A DNA stretch of 38,959 bases from Pseudomonadota bacterium (lineage in GTDB: Bacteria; Pseudomonadota; Gammaproteobacteria; Burkholderiales; Casimicrobiaceae), in contig WQUA01000021.1 in the NCBI GenBank assembly GCA_009786025.1, positions 1,211 through 40,169 on the forward strand. Reading direction: 5' to 3'. Below the pieces are notes generated by a model. That model had not been told where the DNA came from. It did no database searches and was given only the letters and a program-made list of their open reading frames with translations. Below, in pieces: positions 1 to 7,422 of this stretch. Both the position numbers and the translations under genes were made by a program. How positions within the stretch are numbered: the stretch's first letter is position 1; every line of letters starts with the position of its first letter.

Positions 1-230
1 GCCCCCGCATCTTCAGCGCCGATGCCGCCAAAACATTCCTCGACGACAACCCCGTCTTCGATGAGCACACGAACCGAAAGAACGCCGGTAAATTTTTCAC
101 TCGGATACCAGAACGCGCAGATCGCAGGAAGTTGTCCATTGGGAAACACCCAGTCGTTTTCCATCGTGCACGCCAAACCGTGTGATTCCATGATTTTTTT
201 AAGCGCTACCGCGAGTTCGGTTGTGTTCAT
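1..230 (-). CDS. DUF6348-like protein, C-terminus cut by window edge
   Basis: An open frame starts at ATG 230 and runs off the left edge, giving about 76 visible residues. It begins MNTTELAVALKKIMESHGL and continues with a segment containing WVFPNGQLPAI, a WYPSEK stretch and EECFGGIGAEDA. The Asn-Gly-Leu-Pro-Ala core and the EECFxGIG motif match my recollection of the DUF6348 family, whose function is unknown. There is no signal peptide. No strong ribosome binding site is visible before the ATG. It is the last gene of a minus-strand run of small unknown genes (1-2622). The family assignment is from memory; that it is coding rests on codon structure and on the continuous frame. Confidence 0.6.
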   Translation of the reverse strand, partial: MNTTELAVALKKIMESHGLACTMENDWVFPNGQLPAICAFWYPSEKFTGVLSVRVLIEDGVVVEECFGGIGAEDAG

Positions 231-376
231 AAATAGAAGAACAAGGGGTTATCAATATCTAACGCTCAAGATAATCTGTGGCGAAGCCGTCCGGGTTGAT
301 TGCAATGTCAGATCAGCGTCTTTTGTGTGATCTTTTTTCTCGGCGCCAGATACGTGAAAATGGGGGAGAGGGTGCC

Positions 377-778
377 TCATTTGGTGTGTGGCGCGCTCAT
401 ATAGAGATCGTATGCGGTCTTGACCTGCGCCTCGGAAAAATCCAGCCGCTCCGCGTTTTTCCAACCAAGTTTCGACTTGTTGAGCCATTTCAATCCCTTG
501 TCCCCGGCGGCAAAAAGCCCGCCTGGTCCCTGATATGCTTTTTGGACGCCAGGCAGGTATTGCGGCGAGAGAAGAAAGCGTTCCTCTGCAACCGTGATTA
601 ACCCGCATCGGATAAATTTTGTGAGGGTTGAAGAGAGCTCATGGGGAGCAGGGATTGCGTGATTGGTGGCGTCCGCCGCCGCAATCAACTTATGAAGCGG
701 CGCTCCCGTTCCACCTTCTTGCGCCAGCAGTAGCGCCATCAGCAGCCAGCCATCAGTCCACGACCATTCGATTTGCAT
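377..778 (-). CDS. hypothetical protein, possible winged-helix fold
   Basis: A 133-residue cytoplasmic protein of unknown function. The frame can be opened at a TTG (793), but the ATG at 778 (MQIEWSWTDGWLLMALLLAQ) is preceded by GGTGATCT at a suitable distance and is preferred. The first half reads like a helical winged-helix domain: a WLLMALLLA helix, a segment with HAIPAPHELSSTLTKFI, then a short strand-like GLITVAEERFLLS. Similar small proteins are annotated only as hypothetical. It lies between the zinc-ribbon gene and the DUF6348-like gene on the same strand and may be cotranscribed with them. The winged-helix idea is inference from pattern alone. Confidence 0.55.
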   Translation of the reverse strand: MQIEWSWTDGWLLMALLLAQEGGTGAPLHKLIAAADATNHAIPAPHELSSTLTKFIRCGLITVAEERFLLSPQYLPGVQKAYQGPGGLFAAGDKGLKWLNKSKLGWKNAERLDFSEAQVKTAYDLYMSAPHTK

Positions 779-849
779 TGCTGAGATCACCAAGCCTAAT
801 GTTTATATTTACCGGTATTCCAAGACCCGTCAACTGAATGTGCGGCACC

Positions 850-1101
850 TCAAGTAAACGACTCCTCTGTGTCCTCAAAACGCCCGCACGATATGCACCA
901 CCTGTGCACGCCGCTGCTGTCCCGGAGCAGAAGGCAGCCCGACGACGATGCGCAGCATGGGCAGGCGGATTCTTTTTGCTCGTTTTCCTCAGCAAGGTAA
1001 TGGCAGTGGCTACACCGCCATTGGGTATATGGGGACGATTCTTCATCCAGGCTCCACGTGATCGCCTTATGGGTACATTTCGGACAGATTTGCAGTGACA
1101 T
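850..1101 (-). CDS. small zinc-ribbon protein
   Basis: An 83-residue protein starting at ATG 1101 (MSLQICPKCTHKAITWSLDE). An upstream in-frame start at 1158 is ignored because the family-like sequence begins at MSLQICPKC. It has four Cys pairs: CPKC near residue 6, CSHC near 32, CPCC near 49 and a WCISCGRFE near the end. This is the pattern of a double zinc ribbon. SPYTQWRCSHC resembles small hypothetical zinc-ribbon proteins of Proteobacteria. A structural or nucleic-acid/protein-binding role is likely, but no specific function can be named. It is in the same minus-strand run as its neighbours. Confidence 0.65.
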   Translation of the reverse strand: MSLQICPKCTHKAITWSLDEESSPYTQWRCSHCHYLAEENEQKESACPCCASSSGCLLLRDSSGVHRWCISCGRFEDTEESFT

Positions 1102-1160
1102 GAACTCAAGCCTTACACATAAGTGAACCGATGGCGCCGCCGTCCGGGTTGGGCGCAAGG

Positions 1161-2075
1161 TCAGGTACTCTGCCTTTCTCTGGCCCTGGATGCCAAATAT
1201 TTTTCATACCCTGAGGTTCCGTCAAAACAATTCTTGCCGCGCTTGCTGATGAAGTTTTCGCTCAGGTAGCGTTCAAGCTGTTTTGTTTTTTGGCAAAACT
1301 GTTCCGACTTGTTCTGTGTTGTCCCCTCCGGATCGATGAATTGGGTCGCATACTGTACGAGGTAGAGGAGGCCGACGGCAAACATGTCACATCTGCTAAC
1401 CTCCATAAGTTCGTTCCTCCGCCACAGGTCATTTTCCAGGTAAATGCCCTTTTCGTCGTCCGCCCATGTCAGGTCGGCGATGTTCAATACATGGTTTGCC
1501 AGATACAGGCGTAAAAAATCATCGCCCGTTTTTGCCAGCTCTTCCACGGGAATCCTGTCGAATTTACGCTTCTCCACTGCTTTGTCCCAGTACCAGCGAT
1601 AGACGACCAGTCCTGCGTCATGGCAATGGCGGACAATATGCAACAATTCATCCTTTGTCCAATATCCGCTTAAATTTTTGTATTGGTACTTGATTTTCGG
1701 GGTCTTGCACAAGGTCAGCGGGTTGGCGACCAGGGAATTGGTTGGAGAATAATTGATGTCTACGCTCAAAGCGATGGATGTTTTTCCGCAAGTACTGCAC
1801 GCTGATTGCACTTCAACATGTTTAATATCATCGTACTGTTCGCGGTAGTAATAATTGAATCGCAAGGTGAACCACTCGTTTTTGCATGAGCATTTTTTCG
1901 TTCTCGGATACGAGTCCTGAATGGTGTCGTACCAATAATCGGCGCTATCGAGCAGCAGATAGTTCTTGCCGGTTCTGCTGGTAGCCAGCCCGATGCCTTC
2001 ATCCTTGATCAGGCGCAACTGAAATTCGGCTTCGCCTTCATCCGTAATGATTTGTTTTGAAATTTCTTTTGCCAT
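1161..2075 (-). CDS. hypothetical protein (304 aa) with paired CxC/CxxC cysteines
   Basis: A 304-residue soluble protein with no signal peptide or membrane segment, starting MAKEISKQIITDEGEAEF. Near residues 60-100 it has KKCSCKNEWF followed by SACSTCGKTS, which could form a Zn knuckle. The C-terminal half is rich in aromatic and charged residues (YRWYWDKAVEKRKFDRIP). I recognise no enzyme motif. Base composition is visibly more AT-rich than hemN next door, as for the adjacent 2143-2622 gene, which suggests recent acquisition. It could be an immunity or accessory protein; that is context-based inference. Confidence 0.6.
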   Translation of the reverse strand: MAKEISKQIITDEGEAEFQLRLIKDEGIGLATSRTGKNYLLLDSADYWYDTIQDSYPRTKKCSCKNEWFTLRFNYYYREQYDDIKHVEVQSACSTCGKTSIALSVDINYSPTNSLVANPLTLCKTPKIKYQYKNLSGYWTKDELLHIVRHCHDAGLVVYRWYWDKAVEKRKFDRIPVEELAKTGDDFLRLYLANHVLNIADLTWADDEKGIYLENDLWRRNELMEVSRCDMFAVGLLYLVQYATQFIDPEGTTQNKSEQFCQKTKQLERYLSENFISKRGKNCFDGTSGYEKYLASRARERQST

Positions 2076-2142
2076 GGTTGTTGTGCTTCTTCGGGGGGCT
2101 GGAGTGGATAGGCGAGGTCATGGGATAGAGTAAGGCTATACG

Positions 2143-2622
2143 CTAGGTGATTTTCGAGCAATAGGCCACCATTCTTCCGTCGGGATAGTCGCCTTCCCAT
2201 CCGCACGGCCAAAAGCCCTTTTTATACAACGACCACAATTTATTATGAAACAGGCTGTTCCTATTGAAATAAATATTTTGGGAACAAAAATATAAATCCG
2301 CTTCTATATCGTTTGAAGCGTCTGAAAGAAACGCCGGGATTCTTTTTAGAATTTCCGGCAGCACATTCTCTTCCCACGCGACTCTGATCTCCAGTCGGTC
2401 AGAGGGCGCCTTTGCATTTCCTGCAACGCTCTCTCGAATATCAAGCCATACCGAATACGCGTCATCCCATTGGGTTCGAGATGTTTCGATGGCTTTTTCG
2501 GCGTCATCAATGAATAACACCCCTTTATCCATTGCGGCATCAGGGATTCCGCTGAGGAATGAGGGGCTGTGAATCAAGTCGATGACCGGATTAAATAGCT
2601 CTGCGTAGCTAAGGTTTGCCAT
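2143..2622 (-). CDS. hypothetical protein, polymorphic-toxin immunity-like
   Basis: A 159-residue acidic cytoplasmic protein that begins MANLSYAELFNPVIDLIHSP and ends with a conspicuous FWPCGWEGDYPDGRMVAY block. I associate that Pro-Cys-Gly-Trp-Glu-Gly-x-Tyr-Pro-x-Gly signature with uncharacterised enterobacterial and proteobacterial 'cytoplasmic proteins' that often sit next to polymorphic or contact-dependent toxin loci as immunity candidates. No toxin gene is visible in the window. The coding region is AT-rich compared with the flanking core genes. It is first in the minus-strand run 1-2622. The immunity reading is inference; that it is a real gene is well supported by length, composition and a clean start. 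Confidence 0.6.
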   Translation of the reverse strand: MANLSYAELFNPVIDLIHSPSFLSGIPDAAMDKGVLFIDDAEKAIETSRTQWDDAYSVWLDIRESVAGNAKAPSDRLEIRVAWEENVLPEILKRIPAFLSDASNDIEADLYFCSQNIYFNRNSLFHNKLWSLYKKGFWPCGWEGDYPDGRMVAYCSKIT

Positions 2623-2698
2623 TCTGTGCCGCCTTGTTTTACTCCCCGGTGTTTTGAAAGAATTTCCCCAGTCTTGGTTTCTGATGCTTGCACCCTGG

Positions 2699-4105
2699 TC
2701 AAATCACCTTTGAGTATTTTCCCTGCGTTTCCGCTTCACGCAAATGGCGGTCGAAGACCATCGCGACGGTACGCACGAGAAGGCGACCGCGGTCGGTGAC
2801 TTTGATCCGATCCGGCAGGCATTCGATCAAGCCATCATTGGCGAGCGGCGGCAACATCGCGCGTTCGGCGGCGAAATAATCGTCGAATTGGATTCCCCAC
2901 TTGGCTTCGACTTTTGCCGGTTCCAATTCAAATTGACACATCAACTGCTGGATGACAGCGCGGCGCAGTTCGTCGTCGCGCGTCAAGATATAGCCGCGCA
3001 ATACCGGCAGCTTTTGCGCGTCGAGCGCCGCGTAATAGTCGTCCAGCGTTTTGACGCTTTGCACGTAGGTCGGGCCGACTTTGCTGATGCCGGAAATGCC
3101 GAACGCCAGAAGGTCACAGTCGGCGTGGGTGGTGTAGCCTTGAAAGTTACGGTGCAATGTTCCTTCGCGCTGGGCGCGAGCCAATTCGTCGTCCGGTTTG
3201 GCGAAGTGATCCATGCCGATATACACGTATCCGGCGTTGCCCAGTTTTTCAATCGCCAGCGCCAGAATGCGCAGTTTGTCCTCCGGTTTCGGCACGTCTT
3301 CAAGCGCAATGCGACGCTGCGGCTTGGCCATGTGCGGCACATGCGCGTAGTTGTACAGCGCGATGCGATCAGGCGCGACGGCGATGACTCGGTCGAGTGT
3401 TTCGGCAAAACCGGTGAGTGTTTGTCTGGGAAGCCCGTAGATCAGGTCAATGTTGACCGAAACAAAACCGTGCGCGCGCGCGGCATGGATGACCGCCAAT
3501 GTCTCTTCTTCGCTCTGGATGCGATTGATCGCCTGTTGTACATCGGGGTTGAAATCCTGTACGCCGACGGAGATGCGGTTGAAGCCGAGTCCGCCGAGCA
3601 GGGCGACAGTTGCTTCATCGACTTTGCGCGGATCGACTTCAATCGACACTTCGGCGTCCGGCGTTATGGTGAAGTGTTTGCGCAGATGTCCCATCAGATC
3701 GCGCATTTCTTCATGTGACAGAAAAGTCGGCGTGCCGCCGCCCCAGTGCAGTTGTTTCAGCGCCCGAGATTCGCGGTCTTCAATCTGGCGTGCGACCAGA
3801 TCGAGTTCGCGCGCCAGATAGCGGATGTATTTGGCGCTGCGACCGTGGTCTTTGGTAATGATTTTGTTGCACGCGCAGTAATAGCAAATCGTATTGCAAA
3901 ACGGTAGATGCACATACACTGATAACGGCTCCGGCGGGTGCATGTTGCGGCGCGCTGCCAACGCCTGCCGGTAATCGGCTTCGGTGAAGCGGTTGTGAAA
4001 ACGGTCTGCGGTCGGATACGAGGTGTAGCGCGGCCCGGATTCGTCGTATTTGCGGATCAGCGCCTCGTCAAAGGCGACTTGCTTGGAAAAAAGGGGTGTC
4101 GGCAT
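2699..4105 (-). CDS. hemN: oxygen-independent coproporphyrinogen III oxidase
   Basis: A 468-residue cytoplasmic radical-SAM enzyme that decarboxylates coproporphyrinogen III to protoporphyrinogen IX without oxygen. The radical-SAM cluster motif is Cys70-x3-Cys74-x2-Cys77 with the extra Cys79 typical of true HemN (FCNTICYYCAC). The SAM-binding GGGTPT is at 122-127. The N-terminal YDESGPRYTSYPTADRF segment is the HemN-specific 'trip-wire' region, which separates it from HemW-like proteins. Length is close to the usual ~457 residues. It stands alone on the minus strand, with the hemerythrin pair upstream. No clear FNR box (TTGAT-N4-ATCAA) was seen in the 110-bp gap before it. The anaerobic enzyme beside O2-binding proteins fits a facultative or microaerobic lifestyle. 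Confidence 0.95.
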   Translation of the reverse strand: MPTPLFSKQVAFDEALIRKYDESGPRYTSYPTADRFHNRFTEADYRQALAARRNMHPPEPLSVYVHLPFCNTICYYCACNKIITKDHGRSAKYIRYLARELDLVARQIEDRESRALKQLHWGGGTPTFLSHEEMRDLMGHLRKHFTITPDAEVSIEVDPRKVDEATVALLGGLGFNRISVGVQDFNPDVQQAINRIQSEEETLAVIHAARAHGFVSVNIDLIYGLPRQTLTGFAETLDRVIAVAPDRIALYNYAHVPHMAKPQRRIALEDVPKPEDKLRILALAIEKLGNAGYVYIGMDHFAKPDDELARAQREGTLHRNFQGYTTHADCDLLAFGISGISKVGPTYVQSVKTLDDYYAALDAQKLPVLRGYILTRDDELRRAVIQQLMCQFELEPAKVEAKWGIQFDDYFAAERAMLPPLANDGLIECLPDRIKVTDRGRLLVRTVAMVFDRHLREAETQGKYSKVI

Positions 4106-4218
4106 AAATCAACACTTCTTTGCTTTGCGCGCTGCACGCGCTCGGGAAAGGTTTACAGAAAAAGCTGATTGTAGCTTATTCCCGCTGCTCCCCATCGGAA
4201 CCCATTGGAGGTCAGGTA

Positions 4219-4695
4219 TCAATGGGCTCCGTCGCCGAAGAGTCGCGCGAACCAGCTTTTTTTAAGCCAGATCTTTTTCTTCTCGGCCATTTCCGCTTCC
4301 TCTTTACCGAATTTGGCGATCAGGCAGGCCGAATAATTGGCATCCTCGCTTTTGATGTGCTTGATCAGCCAGTGCACCAGTGAGTCATGAAGCTCCTTGC
4401 CGATATCTTCGCCGTTCAGGAAACGCTTTTTGTATTCTTCGATACGGCGGATGAAAAGATCGTGGATGCGCCGGTGTACCTTTAAATAAGGGTATTCAGC
4501 TTCCTCCAGCAATGTTTCTTCAAAGCCGAAATGCGATTCTGTATATTCGATCGTATCCTCCAACACTTCAGCCATTGCGTGGCGGTCACCCAAGTTGTCT
4601 TGGAGCTTATTGGCATACTCGATGATGCGCTTGTGCTGATTATCGATCGCTTCAATGCCAACACTCAGTGCGTTTGTCCATTCTACGTGAGCCAT
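4219..4695 (-). CDS. bacteriohemerythrin, downstream copy
   Basis: A 158-residue single-domain hemerythrin that binds O2 at a non-haem di-iron site in the cytoplasm. All expected ligands are visible: His21, His55, Glu59 (HFGFE), His74, His78 (HRRIH), His113 and Asp118 (HIKSED). It shares most of its sequence with the gene just upstream (4733-5185), from which it is separated by 37 bp, so the pair is a tandem duplication and probably one transcript. The lysine/tryptophan-rich tail after the domain (KKKIWLKKSWFARLFG) is an amphipathic extension also seen in the paralogue. Likely roles are O2 storage, delivery or sensing. Confidence 0.92.
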   Translation of the reverse strand: MAHVEWTNALSVGIEAIDNQHKRIIEYANKLQDNLGDRHAMAEVLEDTIEYTESHFGFEETLLEEAEYPYLKVHRRIHDLFIRRIEEYKKRFLNGEDIGKELHDSLVHWLIKHIKSEDANYSACLIAKFGKEEAEMAEKKKIWLKKSWFARLFGDGAH

Positions 4696-4732
4696 AACGG
4701 ATACCTCTGTTTAGTCTTACTGCCCCAGCTCA

Positions 4733-5185
4733 TCAACCGCCGAAAAACCGCGTGAGCCAGCCCTTTTTCTTTTGAGTCATCTTCGCTTCATCCTTACCGA
4801 ATTTGGCGATCAAGCTGACCGAGTAGTTGGCGTCCTCACTTTTGATGTGCGTGACGAGCCAACGCACCAGCGTGTCATGAAGTTCCTCGCCGATGTCTTC
4901 ACCGGCCAGAAATCGTTCTTTGTATTTTGCGACGCGACGAACGAAAAGGTCATGGATACGTTTGTGCGCCCGTAGATAGGGATACCCCGACTCTTCCATC
5001 ATCGCTTCTTCAAAGCCGAAATGCGATTCCGTATATTCAATCGTGTCCGCTAATACATCGGCCATTGCCTGGCGGTCGTGCAAATTATCATAAAGCTTAT
5101 TGACATACTCGATAATCCGCTGGTGCTGTTTATCGATCGCTTCGATGCCGACACTCAGTTCGTCAGTCCATTCTATGTGCGCCAT
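4733..5185 (-). CDS. bacteriohemerythrin, upstream copy
   Basis: A 150-residue hemerythrin and first gene of the tandem pair. The ligand set is complete and identically spaced to the paralogue: His21, His55, Glu59, His74, His78, His113, Asp118. The C-terminal tail (KKKGWLTRFFGG) is shorter than in the downstream copy. The start at 5185 matches the paralogue's start (MAHIEWTDELSVGIEAID). The promoter should lie in 5186-5300, but I could not pick a convincing one. Main differences between the copies are in the loop around residues 28-46 and in the tail, so affinity or partner differences are possible but not shown. Confidence 0.92.
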   Translation of the reverse strand: MAHIEWTDELSVGIEAIDKQHQRIIEYVNKLYDNLHDRQAMADVLADTIEYTESHFGFEEAMMEESGYPYLRAHKRIHDLFVRRVAKYKERFLAGEDIGEELHDTLVRWLVTHIKSEDANYSVSLIAKFGKDEAKMTQKKKGWLTRFFGG

Positions 5186-5300
5186 AACGAATATCCTTTG
5201 CTATCCTGTTGCATTTCCGGATAGGCATTCATAACAACAAGAAGTTCCTTCGCCAACTGCTTAATCCCGCTACAAAAGCCCGATCACCCACGGTTTTAAA

Positions 5301-6446
5301 TCATATCACTAATTGCGAATATATCAAAGACAACGCTACGGCCATAGCTGCCAAGGTGTGAGGTTCCGCCGTTGCCCGCGCCGCAGCGCGCAAGGCGTGG
5401 CGGCCTTCTTCCGTTCCCTGGCGCGCCAGCCAGTCTTTCAGGACGGATTGATAGCCTGGTACATCGAGCGCATCGCGTACCCAGCCGTTACGACCTTCAG
5501 ATATCCATTCCGCCGCGCCGCAACCCGTGCTTGTCAGCAGCGGCAAGCCGCAGGCCAGCGCTTCAATACAGGCGTTGGGAAACGGGTCGTATAGCGTCGG
5601 CAGAATGAACGCATCGGCAGCGCCATAGACCGACTTCACGTCGTCAACCGCCCCCAGAAAGCGTACCCGCGACGCCACTCCCAATTCCCGCGCCAACGCT
5701 TCATACCGTGCTCGCCGTTTGTCTTCACCAGCGACCACCAGATGAACAGGGGGCAACGGCGCGATTGCTCGCAACGCGGTTTCCACGCCCTTGCGCGCGA
5801 AGCCAGAGCCGACGAAAGCCAGCAGCGGTGTTTCATTGTCGATGCGCCAGCGCGCGCGCGTTTTATTGCGGCCACATACCGCATCGTGCGCGACATCGGG
5901 ATGGAAGGCCGCGGTGTCTACACCGTTATAAATCACCGCCAGCTTTTCGGCGGGCACGCCGAAGCGCGCGGCAATATCGTCGCGCACCATCCGGGAATTG
6001 CAGATCACGTAGCGCAGGGCCGGATGTGTGAACATCGCGCGCTCGGTCCGACAGAGATAACGGTGGTAGGGGCTCCAGCGCAATGCCATTCGGCCTATCG
6101 TGCTGCGCGTGCGTGCATCGTGTTCCAGCCAAGTTGCATGAACGCCGTCGCCGGCACGAAAAATCGCGGCACCGGGAATACGCTCATGACTTTGCAGAAG
6201 ATCGTATTCCGTTGCCTGACGACGAACCGCGCGAGCGAACGATGCTTCGCGCCAGGTGCGTCCCAGATAAAAAGGATCGATTCGCTGAAAGCGCCAATCG
6301 GACTTTGTCCCCTCAGGCCAATCGCGCGCCAGCAGCGTGACGGCGACTCGTCCTTCGGCGCTTAGCGCTTCCAGCGCGCGCGCGACAAAACGCTCGGCGC
6401 CGCCATGTGGGTTATAACGCTGCCGTGCGATGGCCAGCCGGATCAT
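5301..6446 (-). CDS. GT4-family glycosyltransferase, WaaG-like
   Basis: A 381-residue GT-B fold glycosyltransferase of family GT4, probably acting on lipopolysaccharide core or another envelope glycan at the inner face of the cytoplasmic membrane. The N-terminal acceptor domain has the YNPHGGAERF loop (residues 11-20). The C-terminal nucleotide-sugar domain has VIYNGVD near 171, the GSGFARKG donor loop near 213 and a D-x7-E version of the GT4 E-x7-E motif (Asp287 to Glu295, DPFPNACIE). It follows the VUT transporter gene by only 4 bp on the same strand, so translation is probably coupled. The exact sugar and acceptor cannot be read from sequence. Confidence 0.85.
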   Translation of the reverse strand: MIRLAIARQRYNPHGGAERFVARALEALSAEGRVAVTLLARDWPEGTKSDWRFQRIDPFYLGRTWREASFARAVRRQATEYDLLQSHERIPGAAIFRAGDGVHATWLEHDARTRSTIGRMALRWSPYHRYLCRTERAMFTHPALRYVICNSRMVRDDIAARFGVPAEKLAVIYNGVDTAAFHPDVAHDAVCGRNKTRARWRIDNETPLLAFVGSGFARKGVETALRAIAPLPPVHLVVAGEDKRRARYEALARELGVASRVRFLGAVDDVKSVYGAADAFILPTLYDPFPNACIEALACGLPLLTSTGCGAAEWISEGRNGWVRDALDVPGYQSVLKDWLARQGTEEGRHALRAAARATAEPHTLAAMAVALSLIYSQLVI

Positions 6447-6450
6447 GAAA

Positions 6451-7008
6451 TCAAGGGGAGGCGCCGGTACGAGTGCCGAGTACCATCGGCAGCAGCAGCC
6501 GGAACGGCATCAGCAGAAATATCGCCATCGTCAGCTTGAACGCCAGATCGCCTGCGGCCAGCGTTAACCAAGGCATATCGGTACCGGCGAAAGCGCAACT
6601 GAAAAAGATCGCCGTATCGAGAATGGACGCCAGCACCGACGCGATCAGCGGCGCTCGCCACCAGCTTTGCCGACGCAGCCGGTGAAACACCGAAATATCC
6701 AGCAGTTGCGCGCACAAAAAAGCAAGACCGGAAGCGGCTGCGATTCGTACTGGCGCCAGTTGCGCCGAAACGCAGATCGCCAGCGCAAACCCCAGCCAAG
6801 CCACTTGCCGCGCCGCTTGCGGCCCGGCACGGCGGTTGGTTAACTCCGAAACCAGAAACGCCAGCGGATAAGTGAACGCGCCATAAGTCAGCCAGTCGTT
6901 GATCGGAAACTGCACCAGCCAGTTCGACGACACGACCACCGCCGCCATTGCCAGCATCGCTGGCCACAGTCGTCGGAGGATTTGCCATTTCAGAATCGTG
7001 TCGGACAT
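6451..7008 (-). CDS. VUT/YhhQ-family queuosine precursor transporter
   Basis: A 185-residue integral membrane protein with about six hydrophobic helices. It reads as a VUT family member (YhhQ-like), which takes up 7-cyano-7-deazaguanine or 7-aminomethyl-7-deazaguanine for queuosine biosynthesis. Supporting features are the SNWLVQFPINDWLTYGAFTY block near residues 27-46, the FLVSELTNR motif that follows, the AQLLDISVFHRLR segment and the SILDTAIFFSCAFAG helix. The start at 7008 is an ATG. No preQ1-riboswitch-like leader was recognised upstream. The 4-bp gap to the glycosyltransferase suggests cotranscription, though the two have no obvious shared pathway. Confidence 0.8.
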   Translation of the reverse strand: MSDTILKWQILRRLWPAMLAMAAVVVSSNWLVQFPINDWLTYGAFTYPLAFLVSELTNRRAGPQAARQVAWLGFALAICVSAQLAPVRIAAASGLAFLCAQLLDISVFHRLRRQSWWRAPLIASVLASILDTAIFFSCAFAGTDMPWLTLAAGDLAFKLTMAIFLLMPFRLLLPMVLGTRTGASP

Positions 7009-7137
7009 GGTGAATCGTTCTTTCCGGGTTTACTTATCGGCTGCCGCCGGTGTTTGACAAAAGTGGAGCAGGGAGTTCAAAAAGAAAAGGAGTTTACCTC
7101 AATTCAACCTATCGAGCGCTGGAAGGGAGCGGCGCCG

Positions 7138-7160
7138 ATATCCACAATTTTTGTGGATAA
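7138..7160. promoter_or_regulatory. inverted pair of DnaA-box-like 9-mers
   Basis: TGTGGATAA at 7152-7160 is the exact complement of the DnaA box TTATCCACA. ATATCCACA at 7138-7146 matches it in 8 of 9 positions in the opposite orientation. Together they form a perfect 9-bp palindrome (7139-7147 with 7151-7159) around a 3-base centre. No AT-rich unwinding element, dnaA, dnaN or iteron array is nearby, so this is not an origin. It could be a DnaA-regulated promoter element or titration site, or simply a stem-loop. Confidence 0.45.
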
Positions 7161-7362
7161 CTGTGTGCAGGAGTAGGCATGGATCACGGCAGGGCGCTTT
7201 TTGCTGCGAATGTGCGGATTTTGAACGCCTCGCGCTGTTGGCCATTGTTGACTTTTCGGCGTCTTCCGCGTAAACGGTGAGCGCCGACGGCAAGGCCTTT
7301 TTATCAGCGTGCTGACCTTCATGGTATTTCCCGACAGTATTTTCCAATAAGAATTTTCCAAT

Positions 7363-7391
7363 TTCCATCAGAACGGCGGCTTCGCTATAAT
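7363..7391 (+). promoter_or_regulatory. sigma70-like promoter of the nucleoside ABC operon
   Basis: A consensus -10 TATAAT lies at 7386-7391. The hexamer 17 bp upstream, TTCCAT at 7363-7368, matches the -35 at 4 of 6 positions. Transcription would begin near 7398, leaving a leader of about 25 bases before the GTG start at 7423. That short leader has no clear Shine-Dalgarno sequence. Confidence 0.5.
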
Positions 7392-7422
7392 ACAAAATTC
7401 TCACTGATTCCAACACTCCGCC

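Larger units (their letters stand above)
7009..7422. other. 414-bp divergent intergenic region
   Basis: This gap separates the minus-strand VUT gene from the plus-strand ABC transporter operon. It must hold promoters in both directions. It contains the DnaA-box-like inverted repeat at 7139-7160 and a sigma70-like promoter at 7363-7391. Two overlapping minus-strand frames (7099-7437 and 7104-7361) cross it, but neither looks like a protein. A 33-codon plus-strand frame at 7179 (MDHGRALFAANVRIL) follows an AGGAG and is a weak candidate only. I see no further gene. Confidence 0.6.

Noticed and set aside
2744-3718. Long plus-strand open frame (324 codons) opposite hemN
   Set aside because: It is the antisense shadow of hemN and has no protein-like features.
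4106-4218. FNR box in front of hemN
   Set aside because: Only a single TTGAT half-site next to the start codon; no TTGAT-N4-ATCAA palindrome.
7009-7130. preQ1 riboswitch before the VUT/YhhQ gene
   Set aside because: No short pseudoknot-type preQ1 aptamer pattern was recognisable on the minus strand.
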